DNA of 10,300 bases from contig JAPLGR010000258.1 of NCBI GenBank assembly GCA_026390045.1, positions 1 to 10,300 on the forward strand, given 5' to 3'. This DNA comes from Chloroflexota bacterium. Lineage in GTDB: Bacteria > Chloroflexota > Anaerolineae > Anaerolineales > E44-bin32. The notes beneath the pieces were generated by a model. The model saw nothing but the letters and a program-made list of their open reading frames with translations. It did not search any database and had not been told where the DNA came from. Both the position numbers and the translations under genes were made by a program. Positions 1 through 5,272 of the stretch are shown here, piece by piece. Each line of letters begins with the position of its first letter. The stretch's first letter is position 1.

Positions 1-139
1 TCTGGTTGGCTCAGGGACTGTGCACCCTCACCGAGTACTACCACCACCTAATGCACATTCCTCGACGAACCGCCGGATGCGGACCCGCATGTCCGGTGGT
101 GTGAGAGGGAGGATGGGCGACCCATCCTCCCTACTCGAT
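1..139 (+). mobile_element. 3' end of a group II intron (partial, continues left of the window)
   Basis: The left edge holds the last part of a group II intron, a self-splicing retroelement whose RNA catalyses splicing and retrohoming. This is shown by a domain V hairpin at about 69-100, directly followed by a domain VI hairpin with a bulged branch-point adenosine and the ending CTACTCGAT. The 3' splice site is placed after position 139. Positions 1-65 would be the domain IV tail; I cannot recognise the end of an intron-encoded reverse transcriptase there, and all frames read ambiguously. The intron lies tail-to-tail with the sufT-like gene, whose stop is only 22 bases away, so it sits in the intergenic gap and does not break that gene. 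Whether a full intron with a reverse transcriptase lies to the left cannot be seen. Confidence 0.8.
69..139 (+). ncRNA. Group II intron domains V and VI
   Basis: Domain V: 69-77 pairs with 92-100 (nine pairs, one G-U), then 78-81 pairs with 86-89 around the four-base loop 82-85. Positions 90-91 form the two-base bulge typical of domain V, which helps place catalytic metal ions. The triad position (71-73) reads CGC rather than the commoner AGC; CGC is known in some bacterial classes. Domain VI: 107-117 pairs perfectly with 121-131 over loop CGA, and 103-105 (GAG) pairs with 134-136 (CTC). This leaves A133 unpaired as the expected branch point, six bases before the proposed 3' end. These structures are read directly; the splicing role is family knowledge. 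Confidence 0.82.
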
Positions 140-160
140 TCCCCACGAGGCAGGGATGGT

Positions 161-508
161 TCAGAAGCCCCAGGCCGCGCCGGCGCCTTCTTCCATCATG
201 CTCGGGTCCCACGTATCCATCGCCAACTCCATCACGACCGGCTTGCCTCCGCTGGCCTCAGCGGCCTTGCTGCGCGTCATCTCCATCATGGCCGGTCCAT
301 ACGGACAGAATGGAGTCGTTAGGATCATCTTCAAGTGCACTTGTTCGGAGTCAATCTTCAGCTCGCGCACCAGGCTTAGTTCGATGATGCTCATGCCCAG
401 TTCAGGATCCACGACCTGGCGCAGGGCCGTGCGGATGGCCTCCGCTTCGGCCGGATGGGTCGAATCGGCTTCCCAGATCGGATGGTTGGTACGAGGGGCG
501 TCACTCAT
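161..508 (-). CDS. sufT: SufT-like Fe-S maturation factor (DUF59/MIP18 family)
   Basis: A 115-residue protein of the DUF59/MIP18 family, whose members (SufT, PaaD-like, MIP18) help deliver or mature iron-sulfur clusters in the cytoplasm. The family signature DPELGMSIIELSLV is at residues 34-47. The conserved Thr-x-x-x-Cys-Pro segment is at 65-69, with Cys68 the likely functional cysteine. A WDP motif lies near residue 93, and the C-terminus ends in Trp-Gly-Phe. I chose the ATG at 508 because it overlaps the sufR stop as ATGA, the classic sign of translational coupling; an ATG at 556 would add an unconserved extension deep inside sufR. Length matches the family. It is co-transcribed with sufR and lies opposite the suf operon. 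Assignment to the family is firm; calling it SufT rather than another DUF59 paralogue rests on context. Confidence 0.85.
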   Translation of the reverse strand: MSDAPRTNHPIWEADSTHPAEAEAIRTALRQVVDPELGMSIIELSLVRELKIDSEQVHLKMILTTPFCPYGPAMMEMTRSKAAEASGGKPVVMELAMDTWDPSMMEEGAGAAWGF

Positions 509-1143
509 GCAGTAGATACTCCCGGATGAGGCTCGAGCGCGACAGCGAAGGTGCATGTGTCAGCGCCTTGCAACTGGCAGGTTACGCGCTCCACGGGCAG
601 CGAGAGTGTGGTGGCGATGAACGCCTGGTCAACGGTGCACACTTCGGGATGCTTTCGGCCGACCCGGAAGTACGGGCAGCTCAGTTCCCGTATCAGGATC
701 CGGGCCTCCTGCCGTTCGATCTGCGCGTCGAAGCCCTCCTCGGCGAGCAGTTCGACCATCCGCGCGAGCCGCTGGTCGAGAGGCAAGCCCTCCAGGCGCC
801 GTGCGACGTCTGCCGCCATGGTCGAGGCGACTCCGGTGAACAGCTGCTCGACCTTCCCGCCAGGGTTCGACTCCTTGATCTCGTCCAGGAGCCGGTTCGT
901 CAGTCGGACGTAGCGGCTTGGGAACAAGTCCAGCCCGGTCTCGGTGAGGGAGAACAGCTGCCTGGGTCGGCCGACGCCATGGCGCTCATCCTCAACGGCC
1001 ACCAGGCTCTCGGCTTGCAGATTCGACAGATGGTGACGGACGGACACGGGCGAGACCAGAGAGGCCTCAGCCAGCTCGTTGACTGTGCACTTGCCACGTG
1101 CCCTGAGCGTCCTCAGGATGATGTCCCGAGTGTGAGACGTCAT
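505..1143 (-). CDS. sufR: SufR-type Fe-S-sensing transcriptional repressor
   Basis: A 212-residue winged-helix regulator resembling SufR, the repressor of suf operons. Residues 7-70 form the DNA-binding domain (TVNELAEASLVSPVSVRHHL as recognition region, then a GVGRPRQLFSLTETG wing). The C-terminal half carries Cys156, Cys169, Cys189 and Cys197. The C-x12-C step followed by x27 to the last Cys matches, as I recall it, the spacing of cluster-binding cysteines in Synechocystis SufR. The protein is thus expected to bind a cluster and repress when clusters are plentiful. The ATG at 1143 is preceded on its strand by AAGG seven bases upstream. It is transcribed divergently from sufC, with 186 bases between the starts, and is the first gene of a sufR-sufT unit. 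The usual SufR length is about 210-220 residues. Autoregulation is likely but inferred. Confidence 0.88.
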   Translation of the reverse strand: MTSHTRDIILRTLRARGKCTVNELAEASLVSPVSVRHHLSNLQAESLVAVEDERHGVGRPRQLFSLTETGLDLFPSRYVRLTNRLLDEIKESNPGGKVEQLFTGVASTMAADVARRLEGLPLDQRLARMVELLAEEGFDAQIERQEARILIRELSCPYFRVGRKHPEVCTVDQAFIATTLSLPVERVTCQLQGADTCTFAVALEPHPGVSTA

Positions 1144-1201
1144 CTGACCGCCTTCTCCGCCCCCCGATTCTGACAGCCGATTTCTCTGACTATCGTCGTC
1201 A

Positions 1202-1230
1202 ATATTACCACCGGCTAGGAGGCTAGGAAA
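1202..1230 (-). promoter_or_regulatory. Possible sufR promoter (weak)
   Basis: On the minus strand, TAATAT (complement of 1202-1207) could be a -10 box. The sequence 17 bases upstream, TTTCCT (complement of 1225-1230), matches the -35 consensus poorly. A start near 1195 would give a leader of about 50 bases. Nothing better was seen for sufR. Confidence 0.3.
1213..1228. repeat. Tandem 8-base repeat GGCTAGGA x2
   Basis: Two perfect adjacent copies of GGCTAGGA (1213-1220 and 1221-1228) lie about 35 bases upstream of the sufC -35 box and inside the possible sufR promoter. They could be a regulator site or chance. Confidence 0.6.
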
Positions 1231-1243
1231 GGGTATATATCAG

Positions 1244-1262
1244 ATATTTATGACACAAATAT
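1244..1262. promoter_or_regulatory. Candidate SufR operator: inverted repeat ATATTT-N7-AAATAT
   Basis: A perfect six-base inverted repeat with a seven-base spacer (ATATTT 1244-1249, AAATAT 1257-1262) ends on the first base of the sufC -35 box. TGACAC also occurs twice here, at 1251-1256 and 1263-1268, 12 bases apart and so about one helical turn. A repressor bound here would block the promoter. It does not match the CAAC-N6-GTTG sites I recall for cyanobacterial SufR, so the assignment is by position only. Confidence 0.4.
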
Positions 1263-1290
1263 TGACACTTCCAGGCGTCAGTGCTATACT
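1262..1290 (+). promoter_or_regulatory. Strong sigma70-type promoter of the suf operon (extended -10)
   Basis: A perfect -35 box TTGACA (1262-1267) is followed, after exactly 17 bases, by TATACT (1285-1290, five of six consensus bases). A TG at 1282-1283, one base before the -10 box, makes an extended -10. Transcription should begin near 1297, giving a leader of about 33 bases before sufC. Such a strong unregulated promoter fits a system that depends on a repressor. Confidence 0.85.
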
Positions 1291-1316
1291 GCTCCCCGTT
1301 CTCGGTCCGGCTGGAT

Positions 1317-1323
1317 GGAAGGG
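1317..1323 (+). promoter_or_regulatory. Ribosome binding site that sets the sufC start
   Basis: GGAAGGG lies six bases before the ATG at 1330. This favours that codon over the in-frame ATG at 1315, which overlaps the site and has only pyrimidine-rich sequence upstream. Confidence 0.75.
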
Positions 1324-1329
1324 CCTTCG

Positions 1330-2112
1330 ATGGCGAGTGCGCTGGAGATCCGGGACCTTCATGTCTCGGTGCAGGGCAAACCGATCCTGAGGGGCGTCAA
1401 CCTGACGGTGCGTCAGGGCGAGGTGCATGCGTTAATGGGGCCCAACGGCACGGGCAAATCGACGCTGGCCAACACGCTCATGGGCCACCCCAACTTCGAG
1501 GTGACGCATGGTCAGATCCTCTTCAAGGGGCAGGACCTGGTGGGGCTGGAGCCTGACGAGCGCTCGCGGCTGGGCCTGTTCCTGGCGTTCCAGTATCCCG
1601 TTGCCATCCCTGGTGTGTCGCTGGCCAACTTCCTGCGCGCGGCGTTGAATGCGCGGCGGCGGGCAGCGGATCCCGAGGACAAGGGGATGCCGATCCCCGA
1701 GTTCCGCAAGCTGCTCAAGCAGAAGATGGACGTGCTGCAGATGCCGTACGAGTTCGCCGGGCGCTACCTGAACGAGGGGTTCTCTGGCGGCGAGAAGAAG
1801 CGTGCCGAGATCCTTCAGCTGGCCACGCTTGAGCCCGAGATCGCGGTGCTCGACGAGACGGACTCGGGGCTGGACATCGATGCGCTGCGCATCGTGGCTT
1901 CGGGCGTCAACGACCTGGCCGGTCCCGAGCTGGGCGTGCTGGTCATCACTCACTACCAGCGCATTCTGAACTACATCAAGCCGCGCTTTGTGCACGTCAT
2001 GCTGGGCGGGCGTGTCGTCGAGAGCGGCGGCCCCGAGCTGGCCGAGCATCTCGAGGAGCACGGGTACGACTGGATTCGGGAGAAGGCAGGGGAGGCGGCC
2101 GCGGAGGCGTGA
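1330..2112 (+). CDS. sufC: SufC, ABC-type ATPase of the SufBCD scaffold
   Basis: A 260-residue cytoplasmic ATPase that drives conformational change of the SufB-SufD pair during cluster assembly. It is an ABC protein without membrane segments. Visible motifs are Walker A GPNGTGKST (residues 37-45), a Q-loop in AFQYP, the ABC signature SGGEKKRAEI, Walker B with its D-loop in AVLDETDSGLDIDAL, and an H-loop in VITHYQRIL. The DETDSGLDID stretch is characteristic of SufC and separates it from transport ATPases. Length is normal (about 250-260). The start at 1330 is chosen from the GGAAGGG site; an ATG at 1315 would add five residues. It is the first gene of the operon, about 33 bases after the predicted transcription start, and its stop is two bases before the sufB ATG. 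Confidence 0.95.
   Translation: MASALEIRDLHVSVQGKPILRGVNLTVRQGEVHALMGPNGTGKSTLANTLMGHPNFEVTHGQILFKGQDLVGLEPDERSRLGLFLAFQYPVAIPGVSLANFLRAALNARRRAADPEDKGMPIPEFRKLLKQKMDVLQMPYEFAGRYLNEGFSGGEKKRAEILQLATLEPEIAVLDETDSGLDIDALRIVASGVNDLAGPELGVLVITHYQRILNYIKPRFVHVMLGGRVVESGGPELAEHLEEHGYDWIREKAGEAAAEA
2103..2107 (+). promoter_or_regulatory. Ribosome binding site that sets the sufB start
   Basis: GGAGG inside the end of sufC is seven bases before the ATG at 2115. A GTG at 2109 in the same frame is only one base from this site, too close for initiation. Confidence 0.75.
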
Positions 2113-2114
2113 TC

Positions 2115-3527
2115 ATGTCGACCCCGTCGGACGTCAAGGCGCTGGAAGGCTTGGATGGGTACAAGTACGGATTCAGCGACAAAGACGTCTCGCTGTTCCA
2201 GACGGCCCGGGGATTGCGCCGGGACGTGGTCGAGAAGATCTCCGCCCTGAAGGGTGAGCCGGCCTGGATGCTCGAGTTCCGCCTGAAGGCATTGGAGCAC
2301 TTCCTGCAGCGTCCGATGCCGGCATGGGGCCCCGATCTCTCGCACTTGAACCTGGATGAGATCATCTACTACGTCCGCCCGTCGGAGGCATCCGAGAAAT
2401 CCTGGGACGATGTCCCCGACACGATCAAGAACACGTTCGAGAAGTTGGGCATCCCGGAGGCGGAGCGCAAGTTCTTGGCAGGTGTGGGCGCGCAATACGA
2501 ATCGGAGATGGTCTACCACAACATCCAGAAGCACCTGGAGGATCAGGGCGTCATCTTCCTGAGCATCGAGGACGGGCTGCGGCAGCATCCGGATCTGTTT
2601 CGCCAGTACTTCGGGACGGTGATCCCTCACACCGACAACAAGTTCGCCGCGCTGAACGGCGCGGTCTGGTCGGGCGGTTCGTTCATTTACGTTCCGAAGG
2701 GGACGAAGATCGACCTGCCGCTGCAGGCCTACTTCCGATTGAACCAGGCCAACATCGGGCAGTTCGAGCGCACGTTGATCATCGCCGATGAGGGCTCGCA
2801 GGTGCACTACGTGGAAGGCTGCACCGCGCCGATCTACTCGACGGACTCCTTTCACAGCGGCGTGATCGAGATCGTGGTCCACAAGGGCGCCCGAGTGCGC
2901 TACACCACGATTCAGAACTGGTCGAGGAATGTCTACAACCTGGTGACGCAGCGAGCGCTGGTGTACGAAGACGCGACGATGGAGTGGGTGGACGCCAATC
3001 TGGGCAGCAAGCTGACGATGAAGTATCCGTCGTGCATCCTGTTGGGCAAGGGCGCCCGGGGGGAGATCCTGTCGCTGGCGTTCGCCGCGTCCGGGCAGCA
3101 CCAGGACGCGGGCAGTAAGGTGATCCATGTTGCCCCGCACACCACCAGCAAAGTGACCTCGAAGTCGATCAGCAAAGGCGGCGGGCGAGCTTCCTACCGG
3201 GGTCTGCTGAAGGTGTATAGGGACGCCGTGGGTGCCAGATCCAATGTCGTGTGTGACGCGCTGCTGCTGGATCCGCAATCGCGCAGCGACACGTACCCGT
3301 CGATCGAGATCGACGAGGACGACGTCACTATCGGGCACGAGGCGTCGGTCAGCAAAGTGGGTGAGGAGCAGCTCTTCTACCTGATGAGCCGTGGGCTGAA
3401 TGAAGACGAGGCGACGTCGATGGTCGTCTCGGGATTCATTGAGCCGCTGGTCAAAGAGCTGCCGATGGAATATGCCGTCGAGATGAACCGGCTGATTCAG
3501 CTTCAGATGGAAGGATCGCTCGGCTGA
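2115..3527 (+). CDS. sufB: SufB, Fe-S cluster assembly scaffold protein
   Basis: A 470-residue beta-helix scaffold protein on which clusters form, in complex with SufC and SufD. Family landmarks include GVGAQYESEMVYHN in the N-terminal third, the GGSFIYVPKG strand, EGCTAPIYSTDSFHSG with Cys236, IQNWSRNVYNLVTQR, and the C-terminal block HEASVSKVGEEQLFYLMSRG ending in ELPMEYAVEMNRLI. The C-terminal part resembles the Bacillus-type SufB; by my alignment from memory, the position of E. coli Cys405 is not cysteine here, as in that group. Length is typical (about 465-470). The start is ATG 2115, set by the GGAGG site; the gene follows sufC after two bases, so the two are probably translationally coupled. 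A small imperfect hairpin with a GAAA loop follows the stop (about 3533-3548). Confidence 0.95.
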   Translation: MSTPSDVKALEGLDGYKYGFSDKDVSLFQTARGLRRDVVEKISALKGEPAWMLEFRLKALEHFLQRPMPAWGPDLSHLNLDEIIYYVRPSEASEKSWDDVPDTIKNTFEKLGIPEAERKFLAGVGAQYESEMVYHNIQKHLEDQGVIFLSIEDGLRQHPDLFRQYFGTVIPHTDNKFAALNGAVWSGGSFIYVPKGTKIDLPLQAYFRLNQANIGQFERTLIIADEGSQVHYVEGCTAPIYSTDSFHSGVIEIVVHKGARVRYTTIQNWSRNVYNLVTQRALVYEDATMEWVDANLGSKLTMKYPSCILLGKGARGEILSLAFAASGQHQDAGSKVIHVAPHTTSKVTSKSISKGGGRASYRGLLKVYRDAVGARSNVVCDALLLDPQSRSDTYPSIEIDEDDVTIGHEASVSKVGEEQLFYLMSRGLNEDEATSMVVSGFIEPLVKELPMEYAVEMNRLIQLQMEGSLG

Positions 3528-3550
3528 CGCCTGTACGCGAAAGCATACGC

Positions 3551-3669
3551 ATGAGCCCTCGCACCGTGACCTCCCGCACGCCCGTCGCCGCCCCTCGGCG
3601 GAGGGTGGATTCCCCTTCCGACTGGACGACGTCCGATCTCGTTCGGCAGCGCTGGGAGAACCCACCTGG
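3551..3669 (+). other. Apparent displaced N-terminal coding segment of sufD
   Basis: The sufD frame contains no ATG or GTG between the sufB stop and 3670, yet homology-like sequence starts before 3670. In the sufD frame, 3616-3669 reads FRLDDVRSRSAALGEPTW, typical of SufD N-termini. An ATG at 3551 opens another frame reading MSPRTVTSRTPVAAPRRRVD, which also looks like a SufD leader. A one-base loss around 3600-3620 (for example in GATTCCCC) would join the two into a SufD of about 454 residues. Either the sequence has an error or the gene has a real frameshift. Confidence 0.5.
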
Positions 3670-4914
3670 TTGCTCGAGCGGCGGGTGCGGGCGTGGGAGG
3701 CGTTTGAGCGGCTGCCGTTCCCGTCGACGACCGACGAAGCCTGGCGGCGCACCGACCTGCGGCCGATGCCGCGGCATTCGTTTGCGCTGGGGGCCGCGTC
3801 GAGTCCCGAAGTCGAGTCAGCGCTGCTGAGGCCGTTGGCGGGAGAGGCGCATGGCGCGCTCTTGTGCCTCACACCGGGCCTCGAGCCGCGCCGCGAAGGC
3901 GGGAAGGATCTGGCCCGAAGGGACGTGATCTTCACCGACTGGGCGAGCGCAGTTCGCGATCACGCGCCGCAGCTTGAGCGGGCGCTCGGGCAGGCCGTGG
4001 CCGATGACGAGGACTCCTTCACCGCGCTGGCCGCCGCGCTGGCCGTTGATGGCGTGGTCGTGTACGTGCCGGCCGGCGTGCACGTCGCCCAGCCTCTGCA
4101 CTCAGTGTTCTGGGCGCCGGGCGCGGACCGGGCATTCTTCTCCCGCGTGCTCGTCGTGGTCGAGGATGGAGCTTCGGTGACCTTCGTCCACGAGACGGCT
4201 TCGCCGAGCGAGCCGGGCGGACACGCGTTGCACGCGGGGATCGTAGAGCTGGTGCTGGGAGCCGGTGCGCACTTGACCTTCGTTGAGCTGCAGACGTGGG
4301 GCGACCATGTCTGGAACGTCACACACGAGCGGGCGATCATCGGCCGCGATGGGCGGCTGGATTGGATCTTCGGGGCGGTTGGCAGCCGGTTGACCAAGAC
4401 CTTCAGCGAGCTGAACCTCGCCGGCCAGGGCGCCGAGGGTCGCATGTCCGGCTTCTACTTCGCCGGTGGCACGCAGCATCTGGACCACGACACGCAGCAG
4501 AATCACCTCGCGCCGCACACGACCAGCGATCTGCTCTTCAAGGGCGCGCTGGTCGGTCGGGGCCGATCGGTCTGGCAGGGGATGATCTACGTGGCACCGG
4601 GCGCGCAGAAGGCCGACGGCTACCAGGCCAATCGCAACCTGATGCTGAGCCCGCATGCGCGTGCGGACTCGATCCCGGGCCTGGAGATCCTGGCTGATGA
4701 CGTGCGCTGCACGCACGGCGCGACCGTCGGGCAGCTGGAAGAGGAGCCGATCTACTACTTGATGTCGCGCGGGCTGCCGCGACCGGAGGCCGAGCGCCTC
4801 GTCGTCGACGGCTTCTTCGCCCCGATCATGGACCGCATCCCATTCGATGGCGTGCGGGCGCGCTTCGGGCGCATGGTAGATGACAAACTAACGGCGAGCG
4901 AGCTGCGCGGCTGA
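3670..4914 (+). CDS. sufD: SufD, Fe-S cluster assembly scaffold protein (5' end uncertain)
   Basis: SufD pairs with SufB and SufC in the scaffold complex and is needed for iron acquisition by it. The protein shows the SufBD beta-helix core: VYVPAGVHV, FVHETAS, VELQTWGDHVWNVTHERA, GGTQHLDHDTQQNHLAPHTTSD across its middle, and CTHGATVGQLEEEPIYYLMSRGL near the C-terminus. There His349 (counted from 3670) sits where E. coli SufD has its important His360. The interval given starts at TTG 3670, the first permitted in-frame start, with GGGAG 11 bases upstream. That start cuts off the conserved GEPTW segment, so it is probably not the true one. Sequence in this frame is SufD-like from about 3616. A strong hairpin covers the stop codon. 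Identity is certain; the N-terminus is not. Confidence 0.88.
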   Translation: MLERRVRAWEAFERLPFPSTTDEAWRRTDLRPMPRHSFALGAASSPEVESALLRPLAGEAHGALLCLTPGLEPRREGGKDLARRDVIFTDWASAVRDHAPQLERALGQAVADDEDSFTALAAALAVDGVVVYVPAGVHVAQPLHSVFWAPGADRAFFSRVLVVVEDGASVTFVHETASPSEPGGHALHAGIVELVLGAGAHLTFVELQTWGDHVWNVTHERAIIGRDGRLDWIFGAVGSRLTKTFSELNLAGQGAEGRMSGFYFAGGTQHLDHDTQQNHLAPHTTSDLLFKGALVGRGRSVWQGMIYVAPGAQKADGYQANRNLMLSPHARADSIPGLEILADDVRCTHGATVGQLEEEPIYYLMSRGLPRPEAERLVVDGFFAPIMDRIPFDGVRARFGRMVDDKLTASELRG

Positions 4915-4928
4915 CGAGTCAGCTGCGC
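4905..4928 (+). other. Strong hairpin across the sufD stop codon
   Basis: GCGCGGCTGAC (4905-4915) pairs with GTCAGCTGCGC (4918-4928) with a single G-U pair, leaving a very short loop. The sufD TGA (4912-4914) lies in the left arm. No T-run follows, so it is not a standard terminator. It may be an mRNA processing or stability element, or a brake between sufD and the next gene, whose ATG is 21 bases beyond. AGCTGCGC is also directly repeated at 4901-4908 and 4921-4928. Confidence 0.55.
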
Positions 4929-4949
4929 TATACAACCGAGGACAGCACA

Positions 4950-5258
4950 ATGAAGAGAGGGATTTCCGCGTCGGCCGCCGCGCCGGCCAAAGACCAGCGT
5001 TTTCGTGTGGGAGAGCTGGTGGACGTGTTGTGTGACCACACCCGCGCCGGTGAGCGCGTGCGCGATTGGCTTCAGGGCGTCGTCGTCCAGGCCGACCGTA
5101 AGATGCTGGCGATCCAGTTTGTAGATGACGTCTATCTGACCGACGGATGGATGGTGCCCGACCGCGTGCTGTGGTGCCAGCAATCGGGAGTCAACATCAG
5201 GCCGTCCACGAAGCGGCGCGTGCGGCGGCCAGTCGCGCGCCGCAAAGTGCGTAGCTGA
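4950..5258 (+). CDS. Small basic protein of unknown function within the suf operon
   Basis: I do not recognise this 102-residue protein. It starts at ATG 4950 with GAGGA seven bases upstream, a good ribosome site, so it is probably real. Residues 1-16 are a low-complexity Ala-rich leader. Residues 17-75 (RFRVGELVDVLC to DRVLWC) alternate hydrophobic and charged residues and have the look of a small beta-barrel such as an SH3, Tudor or KOW-like fold. The glycine and aromatic pattern GELVDV, LQGVVVQAD and TDGWMVPDRV supports this, but it is inference. The last 20 residues are strongly basic (RRVRRPVARRKVR), suggesting binding to nucleic acid or ribosomes. Two cysteines (in VLCDH and LWCQQ) are present, without a cluster motif. 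It lies 35 bases after sufD and 14 before sufS, so it is co-expressed with them. There is no signal peptide or membrane segment. Confidence 0.75.
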   Translation: MKRGISASAAAPAKDQRFRVGELVDVLCDHTRAGERVRDWLQGVVVQADRKMLAIQFVDDVYLTDGWMVPDRVLWCQQSGVNIRPSTKRRVRRPVARRKVRS

Positions 5259-5272
5259 CGAGAGCGCCATCG

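Larger units (their letters stand above)
1144..1329. promoter_or_regulatory. Divergent sufR/sufC control region
   Basis: This 186-base gap separates the two divergent starts. The half nearest sufR is GC-rich; 1231-1263 is markedly AT-rich. It contains the sufC promoter, a weak possible sufR promoter, an inverted repeat over the sufC -35 edge, an 8-base tandem repeat at 1213-1228, and an imperfect direct repeat at 1164-1174 and 1177-1190. No open frame of note was seen in it. The placement between a SufR-type regulator and the operon makes it the obvious binding region for that regulator. Confidence 0.75.

Noticed and set aside
1..66. C-terminus of an intron-encoded reverse transcriptase
   Set aside because: None of the three frames shows a recognisable X or HNH domain remnant in so short a stretch.
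526..1173. A plus-strand open frame opposite sufR
   Set aside because: The minus-strand frame has clear SufR features and a coupled downstream gene; this one has none.
3533..3548. Hairpin with a GAAA loop after sufB as a terminator
   Set aside because: It is only about five pairs with a C-A mismatch and no T-run, and sufD follows at once.
1971..3935. A 654-codon open frame on the minus strand opposite sufB
   Set aside because: It is very rich in Arg, His and Val as expected for an antisense shadow, covers certain genes and shows no family motif.
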